From the NCBI RefSeq assembly GCF_001949145.1, contig NW_019091527.1:546052-599667 (forward strand): a stretch of DNA of 53,616 nucleotides, given 5' to 3'. This DNA comes from Acanthaster planci. Taxonomy: Eukaryota > Echinodermata > Asteroidea > Valvatida > Acanthasteridae. Every line of letters starts with the position of its first letter. Positions within the stretch are counted from its first letter, which is position 1. This document shows positions 24,501 through 36,500 of the stretch, one piece after another. The position numbers and the translations under genes are program-made. The notes below the pieces were generated by a model. It was given only the letters and a program-made list of their open reading frames with translations, was not told the origin of the DNA and did no database searches.

Positions 24501-27500
24501 TGTGTTTTGTCAGCTCACTTTGGAGGGATGGATATTATGATGCTGCCACATTTGTGTTCATCTTGTTTTTTTTTTCTATTTTTCTGTGCTGTGCAGCCTT
24601 TGATCATTAGTTCCTTCCAGCCTTTTAGGGGTGACATCCGTACGTTTTCTTCAACAAGCTCTTTGAGCAGTGATTTTTGTGGCAAACCCTCATCCACTTA
24701 AAATCTGGTGTAGATTTGTTGTCATAGAGTCGAACCTTTGGGGAGGAATTTAGTGAGGAAGATGAGTGAACTTTTAAAAACTTCCAGCAGTTTTTCGTTG
24801 TCGCAGGTGAGAGGGTGTCTGTCGTGGAGGCCCAGTGCCAGAGATTGCGGATGCTATACAGGGACTGCGCACGACCCCCGCCACCACCAGCAAAGGTCAC
24901 CTCCAGAATGGTAGGTCGCATGACTGGACACTCCTTTCTCCAGTGGCTAGGAATGTGGGCGCAGGCCGGTGCAGCGTCACACAGATGTTGTTTGAGGAAA
25001 TTAAGGAACTGAGGGTGATTCAAACCGAAGTGACTTTGAGATACATTTAAGTAGCTTCCTGATTTGTCTTGAGTGTTGGTAGACGAGTCAACTGTATGCT
25101 CCATGCCCACTTTTGACCTTTACTCAAGGACATGTAGAAACAAAGGTCTCAGGGTGTTTCGCTTGGATACCTACTTCTTTTCCATTAAATGCACAAGTGA
25201 TCAAATGACGTCAGACTACGAATCTCCATATTTTGTTTACTTCAAGTTTGATTTGGGTCAAAATTAGAGTGGAATGTGTTTAGATCCATTCAAACACGTC
25301 ATATTTCCAAATCAGATCATTTGCCATACTGCCACCTTCTCGAAATTTATGCGTATTGGAATCAAATCACCTGGGAAAGCCATTGCCGTGCTACCCAACA
25401 AGCATGGTAGTTCCTTGAGGGCTTCTGGGGGCTAACTCAGTTTGACTGAGGGTGACAACTTGAACATGCCCTGAATAGCCTGTTTCATATAAAATCTGTC
25501 GAAATCCCTGTCAACTGATTAATGGGTTGTTATCGGATCATGAATTATTCAGTACCATCAGTGGTTGATCTTGTTAGAGACCCTGTTGTATTTATCTTAT
25601 CATGAATTATTCAGTACTATCAGTGGTTGATCTTGTTAGAGACACTGTCGTATTTATCTTATCATGAATTATTCAGTACCATCAGTGGTTGATCTTGTTA
25701 GAGACACCGTCGTATTGCGAGCACGCAGCAATTGGAGTTATTTCTCTTCACACAGTGCAAGAGCATTGTTATGTGTGCGCCCCGTGCACGCCATGCGCGC
25801 TGTGCGCACCCTGCAGTAGGTAAGGTCTTCACACAAATGCAAAATGTTTGGGCGACACCGATAAACATGGAGTATCGGTCTGGAGATGATGATTTATGAG
25901 TACTGAGAAATGGGTAATGAATGCTTCTCCTTTGTGCGGTCGAGAGAAGAATTTCACTCTGTGAGAGGTTGGATGTTCTATTCTGCTCGGCTTTGCCTCA
26001 TGGAATAGATCACTCAATCTGTCACTCAAGACTTCATCATTTGTATACCGATAAATTGTGATGCCTCTCAATAGCGAGTGTTACCAGTGAGTGACCAATA
26101 TTGACACTTATTTCTCCCCCCCCCCAGTCCCAGGACATCAGCTGGAATCCCAGTCGCAGCTTTCCCCCACCCAGAGCTTGCATGTTCTCCCACAACCAGA
26201 CGGCAGTGACCTTCCTGGGAGATGCCAACGCGGGCAGCGGATACCCGCGAGGGGTGATGTGCTATGCCACTCAGCCAGTCCCAAGCCAGGTAAGGAACAG
26301 AACTGAGGGCTGTTGTCATCTCCCTGTAGTGTGGGGCACGACTTCTTATTCAAAAGCCACAGAATTTCCTCAAAATGGTTTTGTCAGTGTAGCCGGCAAA
26401 GCCTAGAAAAACTGGTTGACAAAAGGTGAAGGAGAAATGTTACATTTTGTTACGGATGGGAAGTTCTGGAATCAGGTAAGGTCTGTTAAGGTTATGGTGA
26501 ACATTATGATGCTCCGTTCTTCTGCTTTCAAATGAAATATATTTACCATCCCCGCTGTTAATTACATTAAAAAATGCTCCCTCATGTATAATTTTTCCCC
26601 TCCTTTTAGAAAGTGATCTTTTTAAGATAACTACAATGCTGATCCTTATGCTCAGCGATTCTTTATGTATTGTGTTGCGTAGGCCACAGCCAGGGATATA
26701 TCCATTCAAGGTTCTTTTGCTCAATCTTTGTTGTCGTTCTGCAGGCCCCTTCCTTCTACTGGGAACTGGAGATTTGTTCCAACGGTGACTCCGGTGACGA
26801 GTCTGGTCCTTCCGTCTCGTTTGGCTTAGCCCCTCATGCTGAGAAGAAGGAAGGAGCCTGGACCAACCCCGTCGGCACTGTCCTCTTTCACAAGTAAGAA
26901 ATCATCAGCCATCACTTTTTAAAAATCTTCTTTCCAAATGTTATAAGCGGGTGTGGGTCCTTTACTGACGTAGTGTTTTGCTTGATGCCGTGAGAGAGCC
27001 TGCTAGAAGAATCTTGAGGCTGGCTTTGGCGGGGCTTGGGGCAGCAGCACCGTGAGTTGCTGCTCCATTGAGCATCTTAATCATTTGTGGCATGTCTTGT
27101 ACCCTATACGCTATCAGCAAAGTGGGCATGTATGATCAGGTGACATTAAGGTAGCCCGTGGGTCCTCGCAGTACATTTGTGATGTACAGGGCTGTTGATG
27201 ACTAGTGATGCAACCAGCCATGGTAGTCTGGTCAATTTGACCATTGTAGCCAGCATCAAGTGGCATGTAGTCAGTAAATGTGTTGAACTGTGTCTTGCCT
27301 TAGTGCTTGATCCGAATCATTCTGTGCTTGGATCATCAAGCCATTTCAAACATAACATGGGACCTGTTACCAACGACAAATGATATTGGACATTTTTTAG
27401 AGAAAGAATAAACGGAGTGAAAACCAATGCAAGAGTTTTTGTCAGGAGATGACAAAGCACTATTTCGAATTCAGCAAGTTGACTGGTTCTTCCCAGATCC

Positions 27501-30500
27501 ACACAACTCATGAAAAATATTAACATGGTACTGCTGTGAGCACTACTGCTTGGTGATTTCGTTTTGTCGAGGAGATGTTTGTCGGGGGAAGTAAAGTTTG
27601 TTCTTCCTCAAAACCTAGTGTAGATATAATTGTTGTTTTTTCGCCACCACGTTGCTTCATTTCTTAGTAGTGGCAGGGGTGTGCATTACAGTGGAGCCAG
27701 CCTCCTGCAGTGGAAGAGCCTGAGGCTGGACGTCACGCTGAGCGTCGGCGACATAGCGGGCATCGGCTGGGAACGGGACGGCGACGGGGGTAGCCACGCC
27801 CCCGGCCAGCAAGCCAGGGGGCGGGTCTTCTTGACCTACAACGGACGGAGGTTGCCGGCCACTCTGGACGGCGTGGCCGGCGGAATGTGGCCCGTTGTCC
27901 ACATCCAGAAGAGGGTGGGTTCTGGCAATGAAATATCAAGAGATTCTTGGAAAAAAGACAACGGGCTTGAGTTAAGCGTCTTACAAGAAGTCTCACGCAC
28001 CGTCTAGATATTAACCAGGATTGAGAAACCTGTTCTGTGAATTGGATGAGTTGGACGAACAGAAACTTGTCTGAGGATTTACCGTAATTTTTTCATTTCT
28101 GTGTTGAGAATATTCTTCTTCTGTCACACACTTTTACGTCCAATTGCCAGGCAAAAATATGTGTGATGTAGAGGAACCTTTTTACGGAGCATTTAGTATT
28201 GAATTGATCGGCTGTAGCTGGTTTTTGTAAGAACATGAATTTTCAGAAAATTCTGGGCGTAATTAACAACAGCCGTCATTTGAACTAGACTTTTTCACAA
28301 AATTGTAAATCACTATAATAGAACATCGATTGAATTAAACCAAAGGTTGCGCAACATAGATTCTAACTGTTAGAGCAATTCACGGGGTTGAGCATTTTGG
28401 GGGATGAAAACGTTAACATGCGGAGGTACGGGCTGACGAGTCTGATCCCTTGTTTCTTGCCCGTGATAGAACACCCGAGTCCGTGCCAACTTTGGCGCCC
28501 GCCCCTTCTGCTACGCCGAGGGCCGTCAGCACCACGACGCGGCGGTGGAGGCCACCGATCCCCGGGAGGAGATCCTGGCCAACTTCAGCATGCTGCCCTT
28601 CCACACCCTGGAGGAAAGCGAGGAGGGGTCGGGGGAGAGGGCGGCCCTGGACGTACCTCCCGGCCCGCTGGAAGCCGTCGGGGAGACGACACCCGCTGGC
28701 CCGCCATGCCGGCTGGCTGCATCTCCCAAGCCACTCACTGGTAAGGTTTGCAGAGCCGTCATAGTGCAAGTTGGAATTACATTGAGGGAGGGGCGTAAAG
28801 AATGTTAGTAGGCCTTTGTAAGTTGACCGTGGTTAAGTTATTCATCAAGATAATATCCAGCCTGCAGCTTTCTTGACCTTTCCTGTTGTCCTCTTGCATT
28901 CATCCACGCTTGGTTGATTTCCCCTTTGCTTGTTTGTCCTGTCCACTTCTCATTTTGCCTTTGAAAAAGATTCTGCTAAGATTGAAACGTCAGGCCCTCC
29001 ATACTTTGTGAAGATAATATTCAGATATTCCACAGAGAGATCAATATTATTTCTGTAGACCTTATGTATTGTAGTCATCTAATGAAGTCTTCTTATATTA
29101 TCTGCATTATCTGCATAGTATGTCAAGCTTGTAAATCTAATGTAAAAAGATATGGGGCACGTGGCCTAGCGGTTAGAGTTTGTAGCTTCTGATCATCGAG
29201 TCGGGGGTTCGAATCCAGCTGGTGGCAGCATGTTGTGATCTTGGGCAAGTCACTTTACCCCCTATGTGCCTCTCTCCACCCAGGAGTAAAATGGGTACCT
29301 GTGAGGGCAGATTTGTTTATGTTAGCCGTGTGCGCCTGACAGGGCAGCATCACCAAGTATACTCCCCAAGGAGCTGAGAGGGTTTCAGGAATGTTCAGTT
29401 GTTGGGAGCCCAGTGTGCAGGGATAACGATGCGCCTTGAGCACCCAGCGTTGGTGGATACACACAACATATAAATCAGAGATGATGATGACGATGATGAT
29501 GACGACAACGGCGGCGGTGGCGGCTGCTGCTGCTGTCGTCGTAGTCGTTATTAATGTAAAAAGGCTGTTAGAACTATTTATGTTTTCATATGGGAAAAGT
29601 TTCAAACGTGTGTACCCTGCTACTGTGAGAAGCCCATACTAATCATATCTTCATCGTATGTCGTACCTGCTCACGTAACCTCTTGAATAAGTTTCTGGAG
29701 TTGCTTTATAATTGATGCCGTGTTTGCATTGCCTTGCTTTGTTTATGAAATGGTAATTCAGTCTCATCTGCAGCGTTTTTCCCTTTCCATTAACAAGACA
29801 CATTTGGCATGGTTGTGCTTTTTGAGTCCAATGTTAGCGAGAATTCAGAATTTCAAAGAGGCAAGGCTGTTGCAAAATAAACCCACCTGGTGTCATGCTG
29901 GTTCAAACATTTTTTTGTGTACATATTTTTGAATGACCTATAAAATGCTTCATTTTGAGTAAATGTCTGACTGTTAAACTTGTTCATTATAAATCGAAGC
30001 ATGTTCTTAGGAACACTTTCATTGAAAACGAATTACAACGGATTATAGATTACATGTACCAGTACTTGNNNNNNNNNNNNNNNNNNNNNNNNNNNNNNNN
30101 NNNNNNNNNNNNNNNNNNNNNNNNNNNNNNNNNNNNNNNNNNNNNNNNNNNNNNNNNNNNNNNNNNNNNNNNNNNNNNNNNNNNNNNNNNNNNNNNNNNN
30201 NNNNNNNNNNNNNNNNNNNNNNNNNNNNNNNNNNNNNNNNNNNNNNNNNNNNNNNNNNNNNNNNNNNNNNNNNNNNNNNNNNNNNNNNNNNNNNNNNNNN
30301 NNNNNNNNNNNNNNNNNNNNNNNNNNNNNNNNNNNNNNNNNNNNNNNNNNNNNNNNNNNNNNNNNNNNNNNNNNNNNNNNNNNNNNNNNNNNNNNNNNNN
30401 NNNNNNNNNNNNNNNNNNNNNNNNNNNNNNNNNNNNNNNNNNNNNNNNNNNNNNNNNNNNNNNNNNNNNNNNNNNNNNNNNNNNNNNNNNNNNNNNNNNN

Positions 30501-33500
30501 NNNNNNNNNNNNNNNNNNNNNNNNNNNNNNNNNNNNNNNNNNNNNNNNNNNNNNNNNNNNNNNNNNNNNNNNNNNNNNNNNNNNNNNNNNNNNNNNNNNN
30601 NNNNNNNNNNNNNNNNNNNNNNNNNNNNNNNNNNNNNNNNNNNNNNNNNNNNNNNNNNNAAAAGTGTGATTTCAAATGCTAATGTTTGTGTCCAGAATAC
30701 GACACGGACGAGTCCGTCAACTACAAGCTGAGGCAGGGCTACGACAGCTTCACTAACATGGGAGCCGACGTCCGCATCCTGAGCGCCGGCCAAGACGATG
30801 CCCGGGAGGATGAGGAGGAAGGGGAGCAAGAAGCCCACGAGGACTTCCATGCGCTGCTGGTCAAGGCCTGGGAGAGCAAGGTCTTCCCCGTCATCCGCCG
30901 GCGCTTCCGCAACGAAGCTGAGCGCCGGTCGGGACTGGAGCAGATCAAAGGGGCACTGCAGCTGGGTAAGTTCAGCCCGACGGTTGGGGTTTTTTTTTGG
31001 TTCAGTGAACTCTCCTGTGATTACATGACAACTTATTTGTGATATATACATTCGGAGAATACGACATTGCTCTGTAAGTTCCCATGTAAAAAATTCCATA
31101 TAAACTCGTTCATATTTTTATGCTCAATTGACTTGAAAATGCTGACTTTTTAAGTCCACAGCTTTTGTTGCTGTGAAGTGGAAAGATTCGATTGGATTTG
31201 TGGCAATTATTCATATCGCACTTAACACGATATTCTTCTTTTGAGGCTTTTGTCACATCTGTTCCAATTTTGTACCTTGTCGCACCAGGCATGACTGACA
31301 TCGCCAGGCAGACTGTGGAGTTCCTTTATGAGGAGAATGGCGGTATGCCCCGTGACCTCCACCTGCCAACCATCGAGGATATCAAGACCGAAGCGGCCAA
31401 GTTCACCATCGACAAAGTCCGCAAGGGGACTACTGTGGTCGTCCGGCAGCCGGAAAGCTCTGGGTCAGTTGGAAGCACCGTGGTGCCAAAGTTCGCCGTC
31501 CGGGCCATGCTCAAGACGTTCGGCCTGACTGGAATGGTACTGGACATTGATTCGGTAAGGAGGACGTTGAAAAACTGACTTTGAATTGGGGGGGTTTGTG
31601 GGATTTCGACCGGTGAAGAGAGGGGAATATATTTGAAAATGGGATTGACTTGATTGTGGCTCATCTCATTCAAAGTTTAAGGTGTAAGACTTACAGACTT
31701 TGTGCCAAAATGTGTGAGCCAGAAAAATTGTTGAGAAACTTATATATTATGAGTTTATTGAAATATTTGAGTGCTAAACATACTCAGTCCTGCACTCAGG
31801 ATATATTAGGTTACATGTTGTGAAAGTATGTTCATTTTTTTTCTCCAAGTATATTGCACTAAAAATGCCATGAACTGATTAGAAGTATGCATCAGGTGAT
31901 ATGTATCATCAGAGTCAAATGTTACTTGAGGTTTGAGATTTTCTGATTTGCTCTTTTGATTGTGGTAAAAACTGTTGGGTTTCAAATAATGAAGAAGGGG
32001 CAAATATTAGTACTCGGGGGGTAATGCAGCATAGTTTCAAGATATTGTGGGTGGTCTTTTACACTGAATACCCTGGCGTCACTGACTTGCAGCAATTTTT
32101 AAAGATTATTGTAATATTGCACTGGTTATATTTGCCCCTGCTAGTGGTTCAATATTAGTTATTGTATAACTTAGATATTGACATCTTTGTGCTTGATTTC
32201 CAATCAGCGTCAAGAGCTGGTCCAAGTTGAGACCTACCTGCGAAGTGAAGGGGTGCTTGTCCGATACTGGTATCCCCTGGATGTGCTGGAGAGGCCACAG
32301 TCGGGGTACCGGCGAGGTGCACTGACGGGCCTAGCTGCACTAGACATCTCAAACATCAACATCCACAGGTACAAAGTGTAGATTAGCTCTGACCGTGCCC
32401 AATTTGACAAATTCTGTCCAGATTCGAAAGGATTTTACTGGGTTTAGAAAGGCGGGGCCCACCCGCTAATTGGACTTGATTGCTGGGAAACCTTTCAAGT
32501 GCAAATAATGTGCCCATGCGATGTCCACAAGTAGATTTTTGAATTGACACGGGTCAAGTTTAAATTGTCATAGAGCGCCGAAGTGTGACATCATTTGAAC
32601 CAGGAATTGTAGTGCAAATGAGTATGTGGGCGTGTTGGGTCACACACAATGCGTTTTACGCACAATTGTGCACGTGACATATTCACTTCAGTACTGTATG
32701 TGCAGAGTCATAGAAGATTTTAAAGGATGATTATTCTTTGGTTGGAGAGATAAATTGAAACACTCAGATTAGGCATGAGTTTCGAGAGTTGTAAAACACT
32801 GTCAAACTAACTAGTAGAAACACCTTCTTTTCTGACGACAGAGAGCTTCTCCACTGCGAGTCCACATCAGCCCGCATGTCCTGCCGCACAGCCCTGATGG
32901 AGTTCCTGGGTCACTGCCAGAGTCCGGAGGTCATTGAGGTCATCCCCTGCTCATTGACCTCGGGTCAGGCCTCGGCCAGTCCAGAGCACGATATTTCTCA
33001 CCTGCAGCTGCTGTCAAATCAGCTGTTGGGATCACCGCAGCCAGACGGGGCCCTGCAGGTATGGCTTTAAAAAAAATTATGACATCAAACTTAAAATCAA
33101 TTCTTATGATGCACAGTTTTGTCACCGTTTTCACGAAGAGACATTTTGGCCCAAAATCATGATTTTTTGTCAAATATTTGTTGTTTGGCAAAATTAAGTA
33201 GGCTATACAATGCCTAGGACTTGGTGTAATTATTTTTCCCCAAATCTTTTGAAATCATCCAAATCACTATGATTTACCCGGGGCAAATATCAACTAAACT
33301 GCATTTTGCATTTTCATGAAGAGGCAAATTTTTCTTCTATAGATGTAGCGTTATCAATAAAGGGTAAATTCATGGGCAAACTCATTTTGCCGTTTCCATG
33401 TAGAGGTAAATTTACCCTGGAAGTGTTTGCAAGTGTAACAGTTTTGCACCTGGCACACGCTACAGCACACGCATTTTCATTATAGACAAAAGTCGCGTGA

Positions 33501-36500
33501 AGTTTAGCATTTTCACGAAGAGGCGAATTTGTTTGTTTACAAAATACACAATTTTTATTGACTTCTATAAATATTGGTCGGCAGTTTTGTGTCATTTAAG
33601 ATCCCCTCTTCATGCAGTAACATTACTCAAGTCAAAAGGCGTGCTAAATACTTGGAAAATAAGTGTTTGAAAGAGAGACCAGCTTCAGATGGGACTTTCT
33701 CGAAAAGTGTTATTTTAGTGATATAAAAAAATTCGTCCCTTTGCGAAAAGACCAACGATTTGTAGAAGAGAATGGACTGCAATGATCAGATTCATGAAAA
33801 TTACCTTTTAGCCTTGCTGTAAATGGTTATGTTGTGAGGAAAACGTGTAAGGAGAGCAGGATTTTTGGATGTACACAATAGATACATCTCTTCATTGATA
33901 GACGGTACTTGTAGATAAATATGTCGCATCGGTATTTTGTTGATACACCACATAGGTTTAAGTGTTGTTGACTGAGTGATCTCCAGGTGAAGACCAGAAC
34001 ATGAAACTCAAAATGCTGAGTAATTCAACACTTGATTCTTTCTTTGGACCATTTAGCTTTACAGAGATACTTGCCCATGGTGTGTTCACAAATTTTGCTT
34101 TTCATATTGAATTCACCATGCATAGCCTCAAGTCTAACTTGTACCTTTATACTGTTCAGTGGATTCATCTATTATTTCAACAAGTTTGAAAGTCATCAGT
34201 TCTCTGTTTGTTGTTTTCACCATGTGAACGAAACTCGGAAAAATTAAGTTGAAATGTTTCCTTTTTTTTTGGTTGCCCAGGCATCCTCCCTCCTGACAGC
34301 CCAGTGGTTGCACCAGTGCCTGGCCAGCAACACCCGCTGCCTTGCAGACATCTTCTACCAAGACACCCAGGTACTCAGGCGAGAGCTCTTCATTGCCATG
34401 GCGACGGCAGCCCACATGGGCGAGGGCAGGCTACTGGAGTTGACCAACCAGCTGTGCGGAGTACTTCAGGTAAGGAGCATGTCTAAAGGCCGGTGTCAAA
34501 CTCAAAGTCCTGTAAAACCATTTTTATTTACTAGGATCCAATTTCAGTGGCAAGGAAACGGTGAGCATAAAATGGGCTTGGAGCTGGACCAAGAGAGGGT
34601 GCTTTTTTTTAGCAACAGAGGCTCCTTTGGTCAGAACTGAACTTCGCTTGTTCAGGAACGACTATCGCATCACTACCAACAAATTGAACCCTCCCAACCT
34701 ATGCAGCTCTTTTCAACCAAAGCGGAGGTGCTTCTGCTCGAGGTGGATTGTATTTTAGGGTCGTGCATTCTGAGTCAGCAAGGAATTTTGGCATGTCTAA
34801 ACACACACATCCTGGCTACTGTCAGCAGGTTACTATGTAGTTCTAACTATTTTAGGTTGCAATACCCACCAGATGTCTCTGAAATGTTCAGTGTTGTTTT
34901 TGCCAGGAGTAACCAAAGGTTGAAAATTTCCTTCCCACTTAATTTGTTTAAAAAAGAGCTACACGGACCAATATAAGTCTCCGAACATCCCCAGTAGGCA
35001 TCCAGTGTGGACCCGCTTTTTTTCTCAGGATTTTACGATCCGCTCATAAAATCCAAATTTGATCTTTTTTTCAGGTTGCGCCCCACCATTTCCCCTGCGA
35101 GATTACCACAGTAACGGAGACCAAAGTCAACACGGACCTGCAGTTTCCCGGGGCAGCAGCCGTGATCGTCAGCTGCCAACAAGATCCGAAGACAGCCAGG
35201 AAGGAGTAAGAGACACTTGATTCTTCAGCAAAATTGCCATGATTGACAACGTTATAAATGTGGATATTTGCCTTTTGCTGACACAATTTGTATGAAAGAA
35301 ACTTGTACACACTTGTGGAAAAATGCATAAGAATGTGTTGTTTTTTACAGGGCTTCACTTTACCAAGCTCCCTGGGCCAGAGTTTTCTGCTACGGAATCG
35401 GCCATCGAGTCAAGAAAACAGGGCAGACAGCCTTGTTGGAGGTAGTGAGTTATCCTGCTGACGCTGCCATCAACAGTTCAGCGGGTCTGTCTGCGCCTCC
35501 AAGCCACAACATTGACCCCTACCCAGCCGTGGTCCTGCCCTGCAACCGGCTCCACCTTAGGCATGGGGTGTCACCAGTCCCGGGCTACGTGTTGTCCCTC
35601 CACGGCCTGCCCTCGGAGTTTCCTTTGGCCATGGCCTTCATTGAGACCCTCGTGGGCTGCGAGCACCAGATCGGCAGCCAGAAGATAGAGGGCACGGATG
35701 AGATCGTCATTGACCGGCTTAAGGACATCCCGACCGAGCGGCAGGAGATTCTGAAGGACCGCCCCGTTCACATCCCACCCCGGGTAATCTCCAGGGCGGC
35801 TGAGCTCCTGACCCATTACCTGATGACTGCCAAGGTACCACCACTGATTAAAGAGTACTTGTTCCACATGCTGGCCCAGCTCCTGCGGACACTCTACAAG
35901 AGGGAATCTTTCGGAGAGAGTATTGCATCCGCTGCCACCACTCTCCCCTTTGTTGTGATCACCCAGCTCGTTCAGTTGAACATGGAGCTCAGGAAGCTCT
36001 TTGAGCACGAGTCGACGTCAGGTGTTCTGTCCTCAATCGCACCAGGCCAGCAGTCGACCTACTTCCAAGCCCTGATGGAGCTCTGTCTTGCTCTGGCTGA
36101 GGTCACATCTCCGCCTGGCCTAGGAGCGCAGCTTGCCCCATCGGCCCATGCTACCAGCTCTGTGCAACTCAGCCCACAGGCAGCTGCCAAACGGAAGAAA
36201 GTCAAGATCAGGAGGACAGGGACTACTGTGAAGCGCAGCCCCCGGCCGAGTGAGAGTGACAGTGGGGAGACGTCGGCTTCCACCAGCTCCAAGCCAGAAG
36301 AGATGCTGTGGTTCCACCGAGCACTGACCGTGTCACTGATCCTGCGCTACCTAATCGACGGCAACCTCCAAGGAGCGACAGTCACCCGCGATGCCATCCT
36401 GGATGCCCACCAGTCCAATTCCGTCCCGTCCACTCACTCTCGCCTGCTAGTCATCACTGGTATCCCAATGACGCTTGAAGAACAAACAGTTCGTAGGGCC

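Larger units (their letters stand above)
28741..30695 (+). other. Intron 29
   Basis: This intron contains SINE copy 2 with its trinucleotide tail (29155-29550) and a 591-base assembly gap. Exons 29 and 30 join in phase 1, so no exon need be hidden in the gap, though a symmetric one cannot be excluded. Confidence 0.6.

Noticed and set aside
25538-25716. CRISPR-like array
   Set aside because: Repeats are contiguous without spacers and lie in a eukaryotic intron, so this is a simple tandem repeat.
29163-29235. tRNA gene suggested by A and B boxes
   Set aside because: No cloverleaf with paired acceptor stems can be drawn, and the same boxes occur in the related copy at 7206. It is a tRNA-derived SINE head.
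30043-31099. Long open frames across the N gap on both strands
   Set aside because: They exist only because N codons are read as open. The real signal there is exon 30 on the plus strand.
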